64,000 nucleotides of DNA from positions 62,001-126,000 of the forward strand of contig NZ_JALMDK010000003.1 in the NCBI RefSeq assembly GCF_023094165.1, written 5' to 3'. This document shows, piece after piece, positions 1-8,945 of this stretch. Source of the stretch: Crossiella sp. S99.2 (lineage in GTDB: Bacteria > Actinomycetota > Actinomycetes > Mycobacteriales > Pseudonocardiaceae). The notes beneath the pieces are model-generated. The model did not search any database. It worked only from the letters and a program-made list of their open reading frames with translations, and was not told the origin of the DNA. The position numbers and the translations under genes were made by a program. The stretch's first letter is position 1; every line of letters starts with the position of its first letter.

Positions 1-60
1 GCCGCGATCGCCCCGAGCCTGCGTGGGAGAGGAGACCTCATCGTCTTCCTTTCAAGTGTG

Positions 61-139
61 ACGAGTTGGCCCAAGTCGTACGCCGAGTTGGCCCAAGTGG
101 GTGTACCAGTTGGGCCAAGTCGGCGTAGGAGAACGGCCA
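61..139. repeat. Three-unit TTGG(C/G)CCAA intergenic repeat, copy 1
   Basis: Three spaced copies of a TTGG(C/G)CCAA core, with flanks resembling GTACGCC, lie just past the stop of the minus-strand DeoR gene. The reverse complement aligns closely with a second copy at 34821-34914, including the TGGCCGTT end. Both copies sit downstream of gene ends, so a role as terminator or transcript-end structure is inferred. This copy is less perfectly palindromic than the second. The sequence before position 61 is too short to assign. Confidence 0.6.
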
Positions 140-153
140 GTGGGGTGGGTGGG

Positions 154-915
154 TCAGACGCGGTGGACCTTGGGGCCCAGTAGGGCGTAGCGGTGGGCCT
201 CGGTCGGGGACAGCGTGGTGTCGGTGATGATCGCCTCGAAGTCGCCGACGGAGGCGAACTTGCTGAAGCTGGCCACGCCGAACTTGGTGTGCACGCCGAC
301 GAAGATCTTCCGCCGGGAGGACCGCATGGCCTGTGCCTTGACCGCGCTGACCACCGGGTCCGGGGTGGTCAGCCCGTGTTCGCGGGAGATGCCGTTGGCG
401 CCGATGTAGGCCAGGTCGATGACCAGTTCGCTCAGCATCCGGATCGCCCAGTGGTCCACGGTGGCCTTGGTGCGGCCGCGGACCCGCCCACCGAGCAACA
501 GCACGGTGACGCTGGGCTGCTCCGACATCGCCGCCGCGGTCGGCAGCGAGGCGGTGACCACGGTCAGCGGCCGGTTGGCAGGCAGGTGTTCGGCGATGAG
601 GTGCGGGGTGAAGCCCTCGTCGATGAACACCGTCTCGGCCTCGTCCAGGCGGTCGGCCGCGGCCCGGGCGATGCGCTGCTTCTCCGGGACCATGGACGCG
701 GCCCGGAAGGCCAGTCCGGTCTCGAACCCGGCGCTTTCCACCGGCAGCGCGCCGCCGTGCGTGCGGCGCAGCAGCCCGTGTTCGCCGAGGGTCTTGAGGT
801 CGCGGCGCACCGTTTCCGGCGCGACCCCGAACTCGCTGGCCATGGCCATCACGTCGACCTTGCCGTCGGCTCGGGCCCTGGCCAGGATGCGTCGCTTGCG
901 GTCTTCCGCCTGCAT
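154..915 (-). CDS. DeoR-family transcriptional regulator
   Basis: This 253-aa protein has the DeoR layout. An N-terminal DeoR helix-turn-helix covers about residues 5-60 and contains VAPETVRRDL and LLRRTHGGA. It is followed by a sugar-phosphate-sensing DeoRC domain with the FIDEG and TAS motifs near residues 85-115. Such proteins usually repress sugar catabolic or transport genes and respond to phosphorylated sugars. The start at 915 was chosen because GGAGGT lies just upstream and because it begins immediately before the conserved RKRRI segment; longer in-frame starts are less convincing. The MFS permease gene lies upstream on the same strand, 211 bp away, so the two could be functionally linked, but the ligand is unknown. 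Confidence 0.88.
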   Translation of the reverse strand: MQAEDRKRRILARARADGKVDVMAMASEFGVAPETVRRDLKTLGEHGLLRRTHGGALPVESAGFETGLAFRAASMVPEKQRIARAAADRLDEAETVFIDEGFTPHLIAEHLPANRPLTVVTASLPTAAAMSEQPSVTVLLLGGRVRGRTKATVDHWAIRMLSELVIDLAYIGANGISREHGLTTPDPVVSAVKAQAMRSSRRKIFVGVHTKFGVASFSKFASVGDFEAIITDTTLSPTEAHRYALLGPKVHRV

Positions 916-1001
916 CCAGACCTCCTTGTCCGTTCGGGCGTCGAACCCGGGCTCGACTGTGCCCGTTCGGGCTTGGTGCATAGGTGTAACACCACTGAAA
1001 C

Positions 1002-1021
1002 GCTGTGGCCAGCGCCACAGC
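1002..1021. terminator. Short hairpin between the MFS and DeoR genes
   Basis: An 8-bp perfect stem, GCTGTGGC/GCCACAGC, has a 4-nt loop. It lies about 105 bp beyond the MFS stop (minus strand) and upstream of the DeoR start. It has no U-tract, so it could be a weak terminator for the MFS gene or an operator for the DeoR protein. Confidence 0.35.
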
Positions 1022-1126
1022 CTGGCGTGGTTATGCCCGTTTGCTGCCCGTCTTGGCCGCGTCGGACCTGGGGTTTCCCCAGGTAATCGATCCACCTGGC
1101 CCGGCCTGCTGCCTGTTTCGCGTGAT

Positions 1127-2362
1127 CTAGGCGCCCGGGTGGCGGCCCGGACCTGCTCCATGAGCACCCGGGAGGGTGACTTTTCGCGCCCGGTCCTGGC
1201 GCACGGTGAGCACCACGCCGATCACCAGCGGCAGCGCCAGCGCGGCGACCAGCACCATCCCGCCGTCCTGTCCGCCGCCGAGGAAGCCCTGCGCCATCGG
1301 CCCGAGTGCCGCGGAGGCCGCCGCGGCCGCGGACAGCACCCCCGCGGCGGTGGTGGGGGAGTCGGTCGCGGCCGCACCCAGGGCGGTGACCAGCGGGTAC
1401 AGCGGGGCGATGCCGAGTCCGGCGAGCGCGGTGGCCGCGGTGAGGCTGGGGATGTGCGGCCCCCACAGCACGATGCCGCCGGTGCCGACGGTGGCCACCG
1501 CGGCCGAGGCGACCAGCAGCGGGCCGGTGCCCAGCAGGTCCACCAGGCGCACCGAGATCAGCCTGCCCACCGCCACGCTGATCCAGAACGCCGAGGTCAC
1601 CGCGGTGGCCGCGGCCGGTCCGGCGGACGCGACCAGCACCGCGTTCTGGTAGGACCAGTCGGCCAGTCCGGCGTTCATCATGTTCACCGCGGAGACCGCC
1701 ACCATCGGCGCGGCGAGCACCGCGAGCCCGATCGGCAGCCGCGGCTTGGCTGCCCGGTTCAGTTCCGAAACGGGCGTGGCCTGGTGCCGGAACAGACGGC
1801 TGCCCAGCACCGCCATGGTGCCAGCGGCCAGCGCGTAGGCCGCGCCCCAGTGCCCGGTGAGCCGGCACAGGTAGACCAGCAGCGGTCCGGCGATGGAGCC
1901 CAGGGAGTACCAGAAGTGCAGCTGAGCCACGTGCCGCGGCGCCTGATCGCCCATCCGGGCCACCACCTCGGCGTTGCACACCACGTGCAGTCCGCCCTGG
2001 CCCAGGCCCCACAACACGGCGGCCAGGACCGCGACCGGCAGCCCGGCGGGCAGGAGCAGCAGCAGGAGTCCGGCGGAGTAGCAGAGGAACCCGGCCAGTC
2101 CGAGCAGCGCGGTGGACAGCCTGGCGCCCAGCCAGGCGCAGCTCACCGAGGCGAGGAACTGGCCGAGCTGGCGGCCGGAGCGGATCGACCCGGCCAGTGG
2201 CAGTGTGATGGCCAGGGTCTGCGCCAGGTCGCCCAGGGTCGGGCCGAGCAGGGCGCTGCCGAAGCCGAGCACACCGAAGACGCCGCAGCTGAGCCAGAAC
2301 CACTGACGTGCCTGCCAGGGACCGGCCGCCACCTGGGCGTGCACCGGGACGGGGGAGAGCAT
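1127..2362 (-). CDS. MFS transporter
   Basis: This 411-aa integral membrane protein has about 12 hydrophobic segments and the size usual for a major facilitator permease. Pairs of helices separated by short loops with basic residues (for example SGRQLGQFL near residue 60) fit the fold. The second half contains GLGIAPLYP, a motif seen in sugar/fucose-type and uncharacterised actinobacterial MFS proteins. The substrate cannot be read from sequence. It lies upstream of the DeoR regulator on the same strand, which is compatible with a sugar or sugar-derivative substrate. An ATG start at 2362 is used; no strong Shine-Dalgarno site is visible. Confidence 0.8.
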   Translation of the reverse strand: MLSPVPVHAQVAAGPWQARQWFWLSCGVFGVLGFGSALLGPTLGDLAQTLAITLPLAGSIRSGRQLGQFLASVSCAWLGARLSTALLGLAGFLCYSAGLLLLLLPAGLPVAVLAAVLWGLGQGGLHVVCNAEVVARMGDQAPRHVAQLHFWYSLGSIAGPLLVYLCRLTGHWGAAYALAAGTMAVLGSRLFRHQATPVSELNRAAKPRLPIGLAVLAAPMVAVSAVNMMNAGLADWSYQNAVLVASAGPAAATAVTSAFWISVAVGRLISVRLVDLLGTGPLLVASAAVATVGTGGIVLWGPHIPSLTAATALAGLGIAPLYPLVTALGAAATDSPTTAAGVLSAAAAASAALGPMAQGFLGGGQDGGMVLVAALALPLVIGVVLTVRQDRARKVTLPGAHGAGPGRHPGA

Positions 2363-2702
2363 CCGGTCTTTGTGGCAGAGACCGACCCGTTCGGTCGAGT
2401 TGTTGCATCGGTGGAATGGAACTAGCGGGAGGAAAAACCTGTTTTCATCCGCAATCAGTTACTGTCGAACGATCATCGCCGCAGGTCAGGGCATTGTCCG
2501 ATGGTCGGATGGATGATCGCCGACGGGGGTTGTGGATCTGGAATCCTGAATTCCACCCGATGAGGACCGGTTTCAAATTAGACTCTCCCCCAGACGGGTG
2601 TGTGCAAGCCAACGGGGTGTCGGTTCGACGTTCGCGGTCCCTCGATGGGAGGCTGTTGCGCGTCCTGAGTTGACGGGCAGTGATGAGGATGGACTCGAGC
2701 CG
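2363..2702. other. Divergent intergenic region
   Basis: This 340-bp gap lies between the minus-strand MFS gene and a plus-strand small membrane peptide. It is relatively AT-rich around 2430-2480 and 2570-2600, as expected for promoters. No reliable -10/-35 pair, hairpin or conserved ORF was identified. Confidence 0.4.
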
Positions 2703-2864
2703 GTGAACGTGAAGAAGCTGATCGTGGTGTTGGCGGTCATTCTGGTGATCTACTTGATCGTCAACGACCCCACAGGTGCCGCCGGTGGCGTGCACGGCAT
2801 CCTGGGCATGCTCCGCAGTGCCGCCGAGTCGGTGATCACCTTCGTGCAGCGGCTGTTCACCTAA
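2703..2864 (+). CDS. Small single-pass membrane peptide (53 aa)
   Basis: A GTG start at 2703 gives a 53-aa peptide. It has a basic N-terminus (VNVKK), one strongly hydrophobic stretch (residues about 5-18) and a C-terminal amphipathic segment ending FVQRLFT. Longer upstream in-frame starts add a sequence with no membrane or domain character, so GTG is preferred. Similar small peptides occur as unnamed proteins in actinomycetes; no function is known to me. Its stop overlaps the stop of the convergent YeiH-type gene by 4 nt. Confidence 0.55.
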   Translation: MNVKKLIVVLAVILVIYLIVNDPTGAAGGVHGILGMLRSAAESVITFVQRLFT

Positions 2865-3949
2865 CCGAACAGCAGCAACGCGAGGCCGAGGGCGGCGACG
2901 ATGTTGACCACCGTCGCCGCGCCGAAGACACCCACCGGCCGCCAGCCCGCCGCACGCAATGCGCCCGCCCGGAACTCCAGGCCGATGCTGACGAAGGCCA
3001 GGATCAGGAACCAGGTGCGCAGGTCGTTGGCAACGCCGATGGCCGCCTTGCTCTCCGCCGCGGGCACCAGTCCGATGTAGACGGTCGTGAGGACCGAGGC
3101 GGCCAGGAAACCGAGCACGAACTTCGGGAACCGTTGCCACAGCTGGCTTCCCGCCGAGCGCGCGCTGGGTCCGCTGCGTTCCACCTTCAGCGCGAAGTAG
3201 GCGGTCAGCGCCACCGCGACCACACCCAGCAGCGCGTTCTGGGTGACCTTGACGATGGTGGCGATCTCCAGCGCCTTCTGTCCGGTGAGTGAGCCGGCCG
3301 CGGTGACCGCGGCGGTGGTGTCGATGTTGCCGCCGATCCAGGCCCCGGCGACCTCCGGCGGCAGGCCGAGCGCGGCCGCCGCCCAGGGCAGCACGAAGAT
3401 CGAGGGCAGCGCGAAGACGATCACCAGGCTGGCGCTGTAGGCCAGCTGTTCCTTCTTGGCCTGCACCGCACCCGCGGCCGCGATGGCCGCGCTCACCCCG
3501 CAGATGGCCACCGCGCTGGACAGCAGCGCGCGCAGCTTGTCCTCCAGGCCGAGCCGCCCGCCCAGCCACCAGCTGAAGCCGAAGACGATGGTGATCAGCA
3601 GCAGCGACTGGATGATCGCCGGTCCGGCGGCCTGCACGATCACGGCCAGGTTGATCGAGGCGCCCAACAGCACCAGACCGGTCTTGATGAAGAACTCGGT
3701 GCGGAACCCACCGGAGAGCCGCTCGCGCAGGCCGGTGGCCGAGAGCACCGCGTTGCCCAGCAGCCCCAGCAGGATCGCGTACACCGGGAACTCGATCGAG
3801 GCGCCGATCCCGGCCAGCGCGGTGCCCTTGGTCAGCGCGGGCACGGCACTGGAGAGGTAGCGGGTCAGCGCGGACAGGGCGAGCACCACGAGCACGCCGA
3901 GCGCGGCGTAGCCGAGGGTGCGGGAGCGGGTGGGGGCGGTGGTGGTCAT
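2861..3949 (-). CDS. YeiH-family putative sulfate exporter
   Basis: This 362-aa polytopic membrane protein is of the YeiH/YadS type, often annotated as a putative sulfate exporter. Diagnostic segments are [32 protein letters not shown] and [10 protein letters not shown], in family order. About ten membrane helices are predicted by eye. The ATG at 3949 overlaps by one base the TGA of an upstream 38-aa membrane peptide, so translation is probably coupled. The real substrate of this family is not well established. No regulator adjoins it, whereas many YeiH genes sit beside LysR genes. Confidence 0.85.
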   Translation of the reverse strand: MTTTAPTRSRTLGYAALGVLVVLALSALTRYLSSAVPALTKGTALAGIGASIEFPVYAILLGLLGNAVLSATGLRERLSGGFRTEFFIKTGLVLLGASINLAVIVQAAGPAIIQSLLLITIVFGFSWWLGGRLGLEDKLRALLSSAVAICGVSAAIAAAGAVQAKKEQLAYSASLVIVFALPSIFVLPWAAAALGLPPEVAGAWIGGNIDTTAAVTAAGSLTGQKALEIATIVKVTQNALLGVVAVALTAYFALKVERSGPSARSAGSQLWQRFPKFVLGFLAASVLTTVYIGLVPAAESKAAIGVANDLRTWFLILAFVSIGLEFRAGALRAAGWRPVGVFGAATVVNIVAALGLALLLFG

Positions 3950-4065
3950 CACGGCACCAGTCCGGGCGGGATGACCCCGGTCAGGGCGAGGACGAGCAGC
4001 GCGAGTCCGATGAGGACGGACAGCCAGTCCTCGCTGATCGCGCGGGCGGGCCGCGGTTCGGTCAT
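3949..4065 (-). CDS. 38-aa membrane peptide coupled to the YeiH-type exporter
   Basis: An ATG at 4065 opens a 38-codon frame whose TGA overlaps the next ATG by one base. The peptide reads MTEPRPARAISEDWLSVLIG and continues with one hydrophobic helix (LALLVLALTGVI). The SEDWL-(S/A)V-x-IG segment resembles the N-terminal membrane segment of longer YeiH proteins, so this looks like a detached first helix of the exporter. That relationship is recalled rather than aligned here. It was too short for ordinary ORF calling. Confidence 0.6.
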   Translation of the reverse strand: MTEPRPARAISEDWLSVLIGLALLVLALTGVIPPGLVP

Positions 4066-4425
4066 GGCCGGGGACGGTAATCACGGCCACCCGCCGCCGG
4101 GAGAGGCGCCGGTTTCATCTCAGACACCGGGACGATTCGTGGACGCTGCGGCCGTTCGGGGTAAGCCGTCTTGACGAGCCGAGGTGCGCTGTGACTGGCA
4201 CTTCCGGACAGATTCGACTTCAGGGAAGTTGCTGCGCACCGCCCGTTTCCGCGCGATGCACACGTGTGTGCGGGCAGTTCCGGCAAGGTCGTGTCCTACC
4301 AACGGAGGAAACGCTTTCCGCTGGTCCTGCCGGAGCAGCGGTCCGACCACCGGGTTCGAGAATGTCGCAGCGGCACAACGAGGGCGGCTCGACCGGTTCC
4401 GGCCACGCTCGTACCGTGTGCCCGC
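4066..4425. other. Divergent intergenic region with a CACACGTGTG palindrome
   Basis: This 360-bp gap separates the minus-strand YeiH pair from the plus-strand SDR pair. A perfect 10-bp palindrome CACACGTGTG at 4259-4268 is a possible operator. No conserved reading frame or clear promoter hexamers were found. Confidence 0.35.
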
Positions 4426-5136
4426 ATGCGGATCAGCGGGAAGCACATCGTGGTGACCGGGGCGGCCAGTCCGCTCGGCGCCGCGCTGGTGCACCGGTTC
4501 GCGCGGGCAGAGGCGCGGGCGGTGGTGGCCGCGGACTTCGACCTGGCCGGGGCGCGCGCGGTGGCCGCGGCGGCCGGTCCGGTGGTGACCGCGCACCGCT
4601 TCGACGCCGGGCACGAGTCCGAGGTGCTGGCGCTGATCAACGGCGCGGTCCGCCGCAACGGCGATATCGACGTCTACTGCGCCAACCCGGGCCTGACCGG
4701 CCCGCCCGGTGGCGCGGAGGTGGCAGACGACATCTGGGACACCCTGTGGCGGGCGCACGTGCTCTCCCCAGTGTGGGCGGCGCGGGCGCTGGTGCCCCGG
4801 ATGCGGTTGACGGGCGGTTACCTGGTGCTCGCCGCCTCGGCGGCCGGGTTGCTGACCCAGCCCTCGGCCCTGGTGCACACCGTGGTCCAGCACGCCGCGG
4901 TGGCACTGGCCGAGTGGCTCAACCTCAACCACGCCAAGGACAATGTGCGGGTGTCCTGCGTCTGCCCGAGTTCCCCTGCCGACCCGGAGCGCGTCGCCGA
5001 GACGGTGATCACGGGGATGGCCGACGAACGGCTGTTGATCCTGCCGCACCCCGAAGTGCAAGATCACCTGATGCGCCGCGCGAGTGATCATGAGACCTGG
5101 CTGAACCACATCCGAGACCTGGTGGGCACCGCGTGA
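4426..5136 (+). CDS. SDR-like protein lacking the catalytic Tyr and Lys
   Basis: This 236-aa Rossmann protein has short-chain dehydrogenase architecture. TGAASPLG (residues 11-18) fills the nucleotide-binding loop, CANPG (85-89) matches the NNAG region, and the catalytic Ser is present at 138. The positions expected for Tyr (S+13) and Lys (Y+4) hold His151 and Gln155, so normal SDR oxidoreduction is doubtful. It may be a binding or structural protein, or use altered chemistry. The ATG at 4426 was chosen because the Rossmann beta strand begins four residues later. The gene overlaps the following hydrolase by 4 nt (GTGA), indicating coupled translation. Confidence 0.75.
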   Translation: MRISGKHIVVTGAASPLGAALVHRFARAEARAVVAADFDLAGARAVAAAAGPVVTAHRFDAGHESEVLALINGAVRRNGDIDVYCANPGLTGPPGGAEVADDIWDTLWRAHVLSPVWAARALVPRMRLTGGYLVLAASAAGLLTQPSALVHTVVQHAAVALAEWLNLNHAKDNVRVSCVCPSSPADPERVAETVITGMADERLLILPHPEVQDHLMRRASDHETWLNHIRDLVGTA

Positions 5137-5981
5137 TCGAACACCTGACCCTGGACAACGGCCCGCACCGGCACAGCGCCATCGCCGCGGGCCCCGCCGA
5201 CGGCGAACTGGTGCTGCTGCTGCACGGCTGGCCGGAGTTCGCCGACTGCTGGACCGAACACGTGCGCGCCCTGGCCGCGGCGGGCTACCGGGCGGTGGCG
5301 GTGGACCAGCGCGGTTACGCCGTCGGCGCCCGCCCACCCGAGATCACCGATTACACGGTCCCGTTGCTGGTCGCCGACGCGCTGTCGTTCGCCGACACGC
5401 TCGGCGCGGCCCGCTTCCACCTGATCGCGCACGACTGGGGCGGCCTCATCGCCTGGGCGCTGGCCTCTGCGCACCCCGAACGGCTGCGCTCGCTCTCCGT
5501 GCTGGCCACCCCGCATCCCGTTGCGCTGCAACAGCAACAGGAGACCGACCCGGACCAGCACAGCCGCCTGGACTACGTCCGCTTTTTCCAGCTCCCCGAC
5601 GGCCAGGCCGAGGCCAGCCTGCTGGCCGAGGACGCGGCCCGGCTGCGCGCGGCCTACGAGGGCAAAGTGGCCGCGGACCTGGTGGCGCGCAACGTGCGCA
5701 GGCTGTCCGAACCGGGCGCGCTGACCGCCACCCTGAACTGGTACCGCGCGGTGGACGAGAAACTCACCATCCCGGCGGGCCGGATCCGCACGCCCACGCT
5801 GTACCTGTGGGGCTCGGCGGACCGCGCGCTGGGCCGGGGCGCCGCGCTGCGCACCGGCGAGTTCGTGGACGCGCCCTACCGCCTGGAGATCCTGGCCGGG
5901 GCGAGTCACTGGCTGCCCGAGGAATGCGCCAATCAGACGATTCCGTTGCTCCTCAACCATCTCGCCGCGCACCCTTCCTAG
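5133..5981 (+). CDS. Alpha/beta hydrolase, epoxide-hydrolase-like
   Basis: This 282-aa alpha/beta hydrolase has HGWPE (residues 31-35, oxyanion hole) and HDWGG with Asp101 at the nucleophile position. An aspartate nucleophile is typical of epoxide hydrolases and haloalkane dehalogenases rather than serine esterases. An acidic residue in WGSADRAL and a histidine in GASHWLPEE complete a plausible triad. The GTG start overlaps the SDR stop by 4 nt. A perfect terminator hairpin follows the stop, so this closes a two-gene operon. The substrate is unknown. Confidence 0.83.
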   Translation: MIEHLTLDNGPHRHSAIAAGPADGELVLLLHGWPEFADCWTEHVRALAAAGYRAVAVDQRGYAVGARPPEITDYTVPLLVADALSFADTLGAARFHLIAHDWGGLIAWALASAHPERLRSLSVLATPHPVALQQQQETDPDQHSRLDYVRFFQLPDGQAEASLLAEDAARLRAAYEGKVAADLVARNVRRLSEPGALTATLNWYRAVDEKLTIPAGRIRTPTLYLWGSADRALGRGAALRTGEFVDAPYRLEILAGASHWLPEECANQTIPLLLNHLAAHPS

Positions 5982-5992
5982 GCTGAACGAGT

Positions 5993-6024
5993 GAACCCCG
6001 GGTTGTCTGGGCAACCCGGGGTTC
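5993..6024 (+). terminator. Terminator after the SDR/hydrolase operon
   Basis: A perfect 13-bp inverted repeat, GAACCCCGGGTTG/CAACCCGGGGTTC, has a 6-nt loop and is followed by GCCTTT. It begins 11 bp after the hydrolase stop and precedes the next gene's own ribosome-binding site. Confidence 0.8.
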
Positions 6025-6085
6025 GCCTTTGGGGTGCTACTCCCCGGAACCGCCCGAGCGTGGGCGGTCAGGGGAGGAGCAACAC

Positions 6086-7336
6086 ATGAGGGCTCGTTTG
6101 ATCTCCGTCGCGGTGGTGGCCGCGGCGCTGAGCGCGGGGCTGGCCGTCCCGGCGCAGGCCGCGCCGGCGGATCCGTTGCCCAGCGGGGGGAGTTACGCCG
6201 CGCTCAAGGCGGCCAAGATGGTGCACACCGACCTCGCCGAGCCACTGCGCACGTTCCCGGTCACCGAGGACAAGGCGCGGGTGGGTTCCTGGCTGGACCA
6301 GGGTTTCCACTCCGCGAAGGTCTACCTCACCTTCGACCTGACCGGCATGCACGGCGCGGAGCTGCTGACCGCGCACCTGTCCGCGATCGAGACCGCGGGC
6401 GACTGCGAGCGGACCAGGGTCACCGAGGCGTGGGTTGTCGACGGGCACGGCGAGCCGACCTGGCTGAACCCGCCAAGGGAGCGGAGGAAACTGGCCGGGC
6501 CCAACTCCGTCGGCCCGTGCGCCGGTGTTTTTGTGGGCTGGCCCGCCGACGAGCTGGTGCGCGAGGCGGTGAACTCCGGCAAATCCAGCATCACCCTGGC
6601 GCTGCGGATGTCCGGCGCCGCGCAGCTCAACCCGGCCGACAGTCGGTCCTACGAGCGGCTCGCACTGGTGGTGCGCTACAACCGGGCGCCGAACGCGCCG
6701 ACCGGGCTGGCGCTGATGACCGGGTCCACCAAGCGGGATTGCGTGGCCGAGCACCAGTTCATCAGCGACCCCAAGCCGCGGATGATCGGCACCATGTCGG
6801 ATCCGGACCCGAACGAACAGCTCCTCGCCAAGTTCACCCTGGCCTCGACCACCGACCCGGCACACCGGGTGGAGGTGGACGGGGACTTCCGGTCCACCGA
6901 CTACGCGCACGGCTACGTGCCGGCGAACTTCCTGCGGGACAACGAGACCTACGAACTCACCCTGCGTGCGGCGGACCCGTTCAACGCGATCTCGCCGCCG
7001 AGCGTGCCCTGCCGGTTCAGCACCGACTTCACCCGCCCGGACAAGGCGCCCGGCGTGGTGTCCACGGATTACCCGGCCGGTGACGAGGAACCGGGCCACG
7101 GCGGCATCGGCGTGACCGGCAAGTTCACCTTCAGTCCCAACGGTGTCAGCGATATCGCCGCCTACTACTGGGGTGTCGGCGACCGGATGCGCAGCACGCC
7201 CGCGAACGCCGACGGCACGCTGACCGTGGAGTACGCGCCGACCCAGGCGCACGGCCAGCGGATGCGGGTCTACGCCAAGGATCGCGCGGGCAACCTGTCC
7301 CCGGTGACCGAGTACCGGTTCTACGTCACGAGCTAA
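6086..7336 (+). CDS. Secreted protein with Ig-like modules, related to the LamG protein
   Basis: This 416-aa protein starts with a Sec signal peptide (hydrophobic residues about 5-22, AQAAP cleavage region). A DNRLRE-like N-terminal half follows, then two Ig/FN3-like modules. The stretch PNAPTGLALMTG...SDPDPNE and the later PGVVSTDYPAGDE...YYWGVGD align with equivalent parts of the 1132-aa LamG protein at 10162, so the two are paralogous in this region. The protein is probably exported and surface-associated. The ATG at 6086 has GGGGAGGAG just upstream. Its stop overlaps the convergent NlpC-like gene by 4 nt. Molecular role is unknown. Confidence 0.75.
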   Translation: MRARLISVAVVAAALSAGLAVPAQAAPADPLPSGGSYAALKAAKMVHTDLAEPLRTFPVTEDKARVGSWLDQGFHSAKVYLTFDLTGMHGAELLTAHLSAIETAGDCERTRVTEAWVVDGHGEPTWLNPPRERRKLAGPNSVGPCAGVFVGWPADELVREAVNSGKSSITLALRMSGAAQLNPADSRSYERLALVVRYNRAPNAPTGLALMTGSTKRDCVAEHQFISDPKPRMIGTMSDPDPNEQLLAKFTLASTTDPAHRVEVDGDFRSTDYAHGYVPANFLRDNETYELTLRAADPFNAISPPSVPCRFSTDFTRPDKAPGVVSTDYPAGDEEPGHGGIGVTGKFTFSPNGVSDIAAYYWGVGDRMRSTPANADGTLTVEYAPTQAHGQRMRVYAKDRAGNLSPVTEYRFYVTS

Positions 7337-7893
7337 GGATGAGCGTTGGTGCGCATCGGGCGGTAAGCGTGTTCGCCCGGTGCGCCCCACACGTAGTCCT
7401 GGTGTTTCACCGGCGTGGAGCCGAAATCGTAGGCGCGGTACCGGCCCGCGGCGTAGTCCAGCCAGCGCTCGAAGAGCCGGACGTGCTTGCCGTCGGCGAC
7501 CAGGATGTCCCCGGCGCGCAGCTGCGGTAGCTGGATCCGGTGCGCGACATCGGCCAGATCCGGACTGTCGCCGGGGCGCGGGGTGGCGTAGCTGGACCGC
7601 AGGCCCCAGGTCATGGAGACGAACCCGGAGCAGTCGGTGCGGTAGTACGGCCACCGGCAGCCACCCAGGGGTCCGCCCCAGTCGATGTCGGCATAGCCGA
7701 TTCCCGTCTGGTAGCAGCGTTCCTGGGAGTACTGGAGGTTCTGCCGGTACCAGGTCTCGGCCCGCGCCAGCACCTGCTCGCCAAATCCGCTCGCCCTGCT
7801 CGCGGCCACCCCGGACCCGTCAGCGGCCACCGCCAGCAACAGACCGGCACCGATCGCGACGGCCCCCAGCCGCCCGCCCCTGCTCCACCCCAT
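7333..7893 (-). CDS. Secreted NlpC/P60-like hydrolase
   Basis: This 186-aa protein has an N-terminal signal sequence (residues about 8-31). It contains an NlpC/P60-like core with RTDCSGFV giving the nucleophile Cys88 and GKHVRLF giving His137. Such enzymes cleave peptide bonds in cell-wall peptides or act as amidases. The spacing between Cys and His is short but within the family's range. Two further cysteines (60 and 79) may form a disulfide outside the cell. The gene is one of three minus-strand genes for secreted proteins in a row. Confidence 0.72.
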   Translation of the reverse strand: MGWSRGGRLGAVAIGAGLLLAVAADGSGVAASRASGFGEQVLARAETWYRQNLQYSQERCYQTGIGYADIDWGGPLGGCRWPYYRTDCSGFVSMTWGLRSSYATPRPGDSPDLADVAHRIQLPQLRAGDILVADGKHVRLFERWLDYAAGRYRAYDFGSTPVKHQDYVWGAPGEHAYRPMRTNAHP

Positions 7894-7926
7894 GCCACCA
7901 TCTTGACATGGCTCGGCGAGCGCCGA

Positions 7927-8757
7927 TCACCGGCTCGGCGGTGGGAAGAACCACTCGCCGTAGCGCAGCTCCTGGCCGCGGATGTGCTGATGTGGGTTGG
8001 CGAAGGCGGGGGTCACCGTCGTCGCGTCCGGGGTGAGCCACAGGTGGGTGTTCCACGCTCGCTTGTGGACGATCCCGGGATTGCGCAGCAACTCCCACGG
8101 CGGCACCAATTCCGCCCCACTGGACTCACCCTGGAAGCTCTCCCGCGGCGGCACCGGCACGAAGCCGAAGGTGGCGAAGTCGTGGATGCCCCGCTCGTGC
8201 ACGTGCCAGTCCCGCCGGGTCAGGCAGAGGGGTCCGCGCCCGGTGGGATGCCGCTCCAGGTGGTAGAGGTCCCAATAGCCCCAGCCGGCCAGGGTGTAGG
8301 GGAAGTCGGGGCTGTGCGGGTGCAGGACGGTGCCGGACTCCGGGTTCGGCGCGTAGAAGAGCAGATCCGGCATGTTCAACGGCAGCAACGGTTTTGACCC
8401 GACCGGCAACGGGATCACCACGTGTGATCCGCTCAACGGAGAGTCGGTCCGCGCGATGGCCACCCCCGCGCCCTTGAAGCTGATGAACCCGTGCCCGAGC
8501 GCACCCCACCCGGTCGCCGCGAGCAGCCCGAGCTGCGCCCAGTTCCGCACGGTGCGCACCTGTTCGAGCGCGGGCAGTACCCGGTCCCGTTCCTTGCGGA
8601 GGTCCTCGGCCCGTTCCTCGGCGGTGCAGGCGACCGGGGGAGCGGGGGTGGAGGTGGCGGAGGCGGGCAACGCGGGCAGCAACGCGGCGAACAGCACCCC
8701 CGCCGCGATCCAGGACCAGGTGCGGTGGCGGGCGGCTGGGGTCGGTGACTGGTTCAC
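7927..8757 (-). CDS. Secreted protein of unknown function
   Basis: This 276-aa protein starts at GTG with GGAGGG upstream and has a signal peptide ending near ASA (residue 34). No domain was recognised. It contains many His and Trp residues (for example DWHVHERGIHDF and NPHQHIRGQELRYGEWF), which suggests a metal- or carbohydrate-binding surface, but that is speculation. It lies 33 bp upstream of the NlpC-like gene on the same strand and may be co-transcribed with it. Confidence 0.6.
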   Translation of the reverse strand: MNQSPTPAARHRTWSWIAAGVLFAALLPALPASATSTPAPPVACTAEERAEDLRKERDRVLPALEQVRTVRNWAQLGLLAATGWGALGHGFISFKGAGVAIARTDSPLSGSHVVIPLPVGSKPLLPLNMPDLLFYAPNPESGTVLHPHSPDFPYTLAGWGYWDLYHLERHPTGRGPLCLTRRDWHVHERGIHDFATFGFVPVPPRESFQGESSGAELVPPWELLRNPGIVHKRAWNTHLWLTPDATTVTPAFANPHQHIRGQELRYGEWFFPPPSR

Positions 8758-8945
8758 GGTCCCTCCACGTCCAGGCGGATGGTCGGCCGCCCCGATGTTT
8801 CCGGCCCGCGAAAGTGACGCAGAAGAGGATGTCGCTCGTCCGCACCGTCGACAACGCCGCCGTGCGCCGGAATCAGCCCGTGCGGTGACCCGCGGTCACC
8901 CCGCCACCCGCCTGCCCACCGCCGTTACCCGATCGGCAAAGTTGT

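Noticed and set aside
61-139. Possible CRISPR array because of three repeated cores
   Set aside because: Unit spacing is about 23 bp, cores are 9 bp and partly palindromic, there are no spacers and no cas genes; it fits a hairpin repeat instead.
419-2425. Plus-strand 668-aa frame across the DeoR and MFS genes
   Set aside because: It is His/Arg/Gly-rich shadow translation over two well-supported minus-strand genes.
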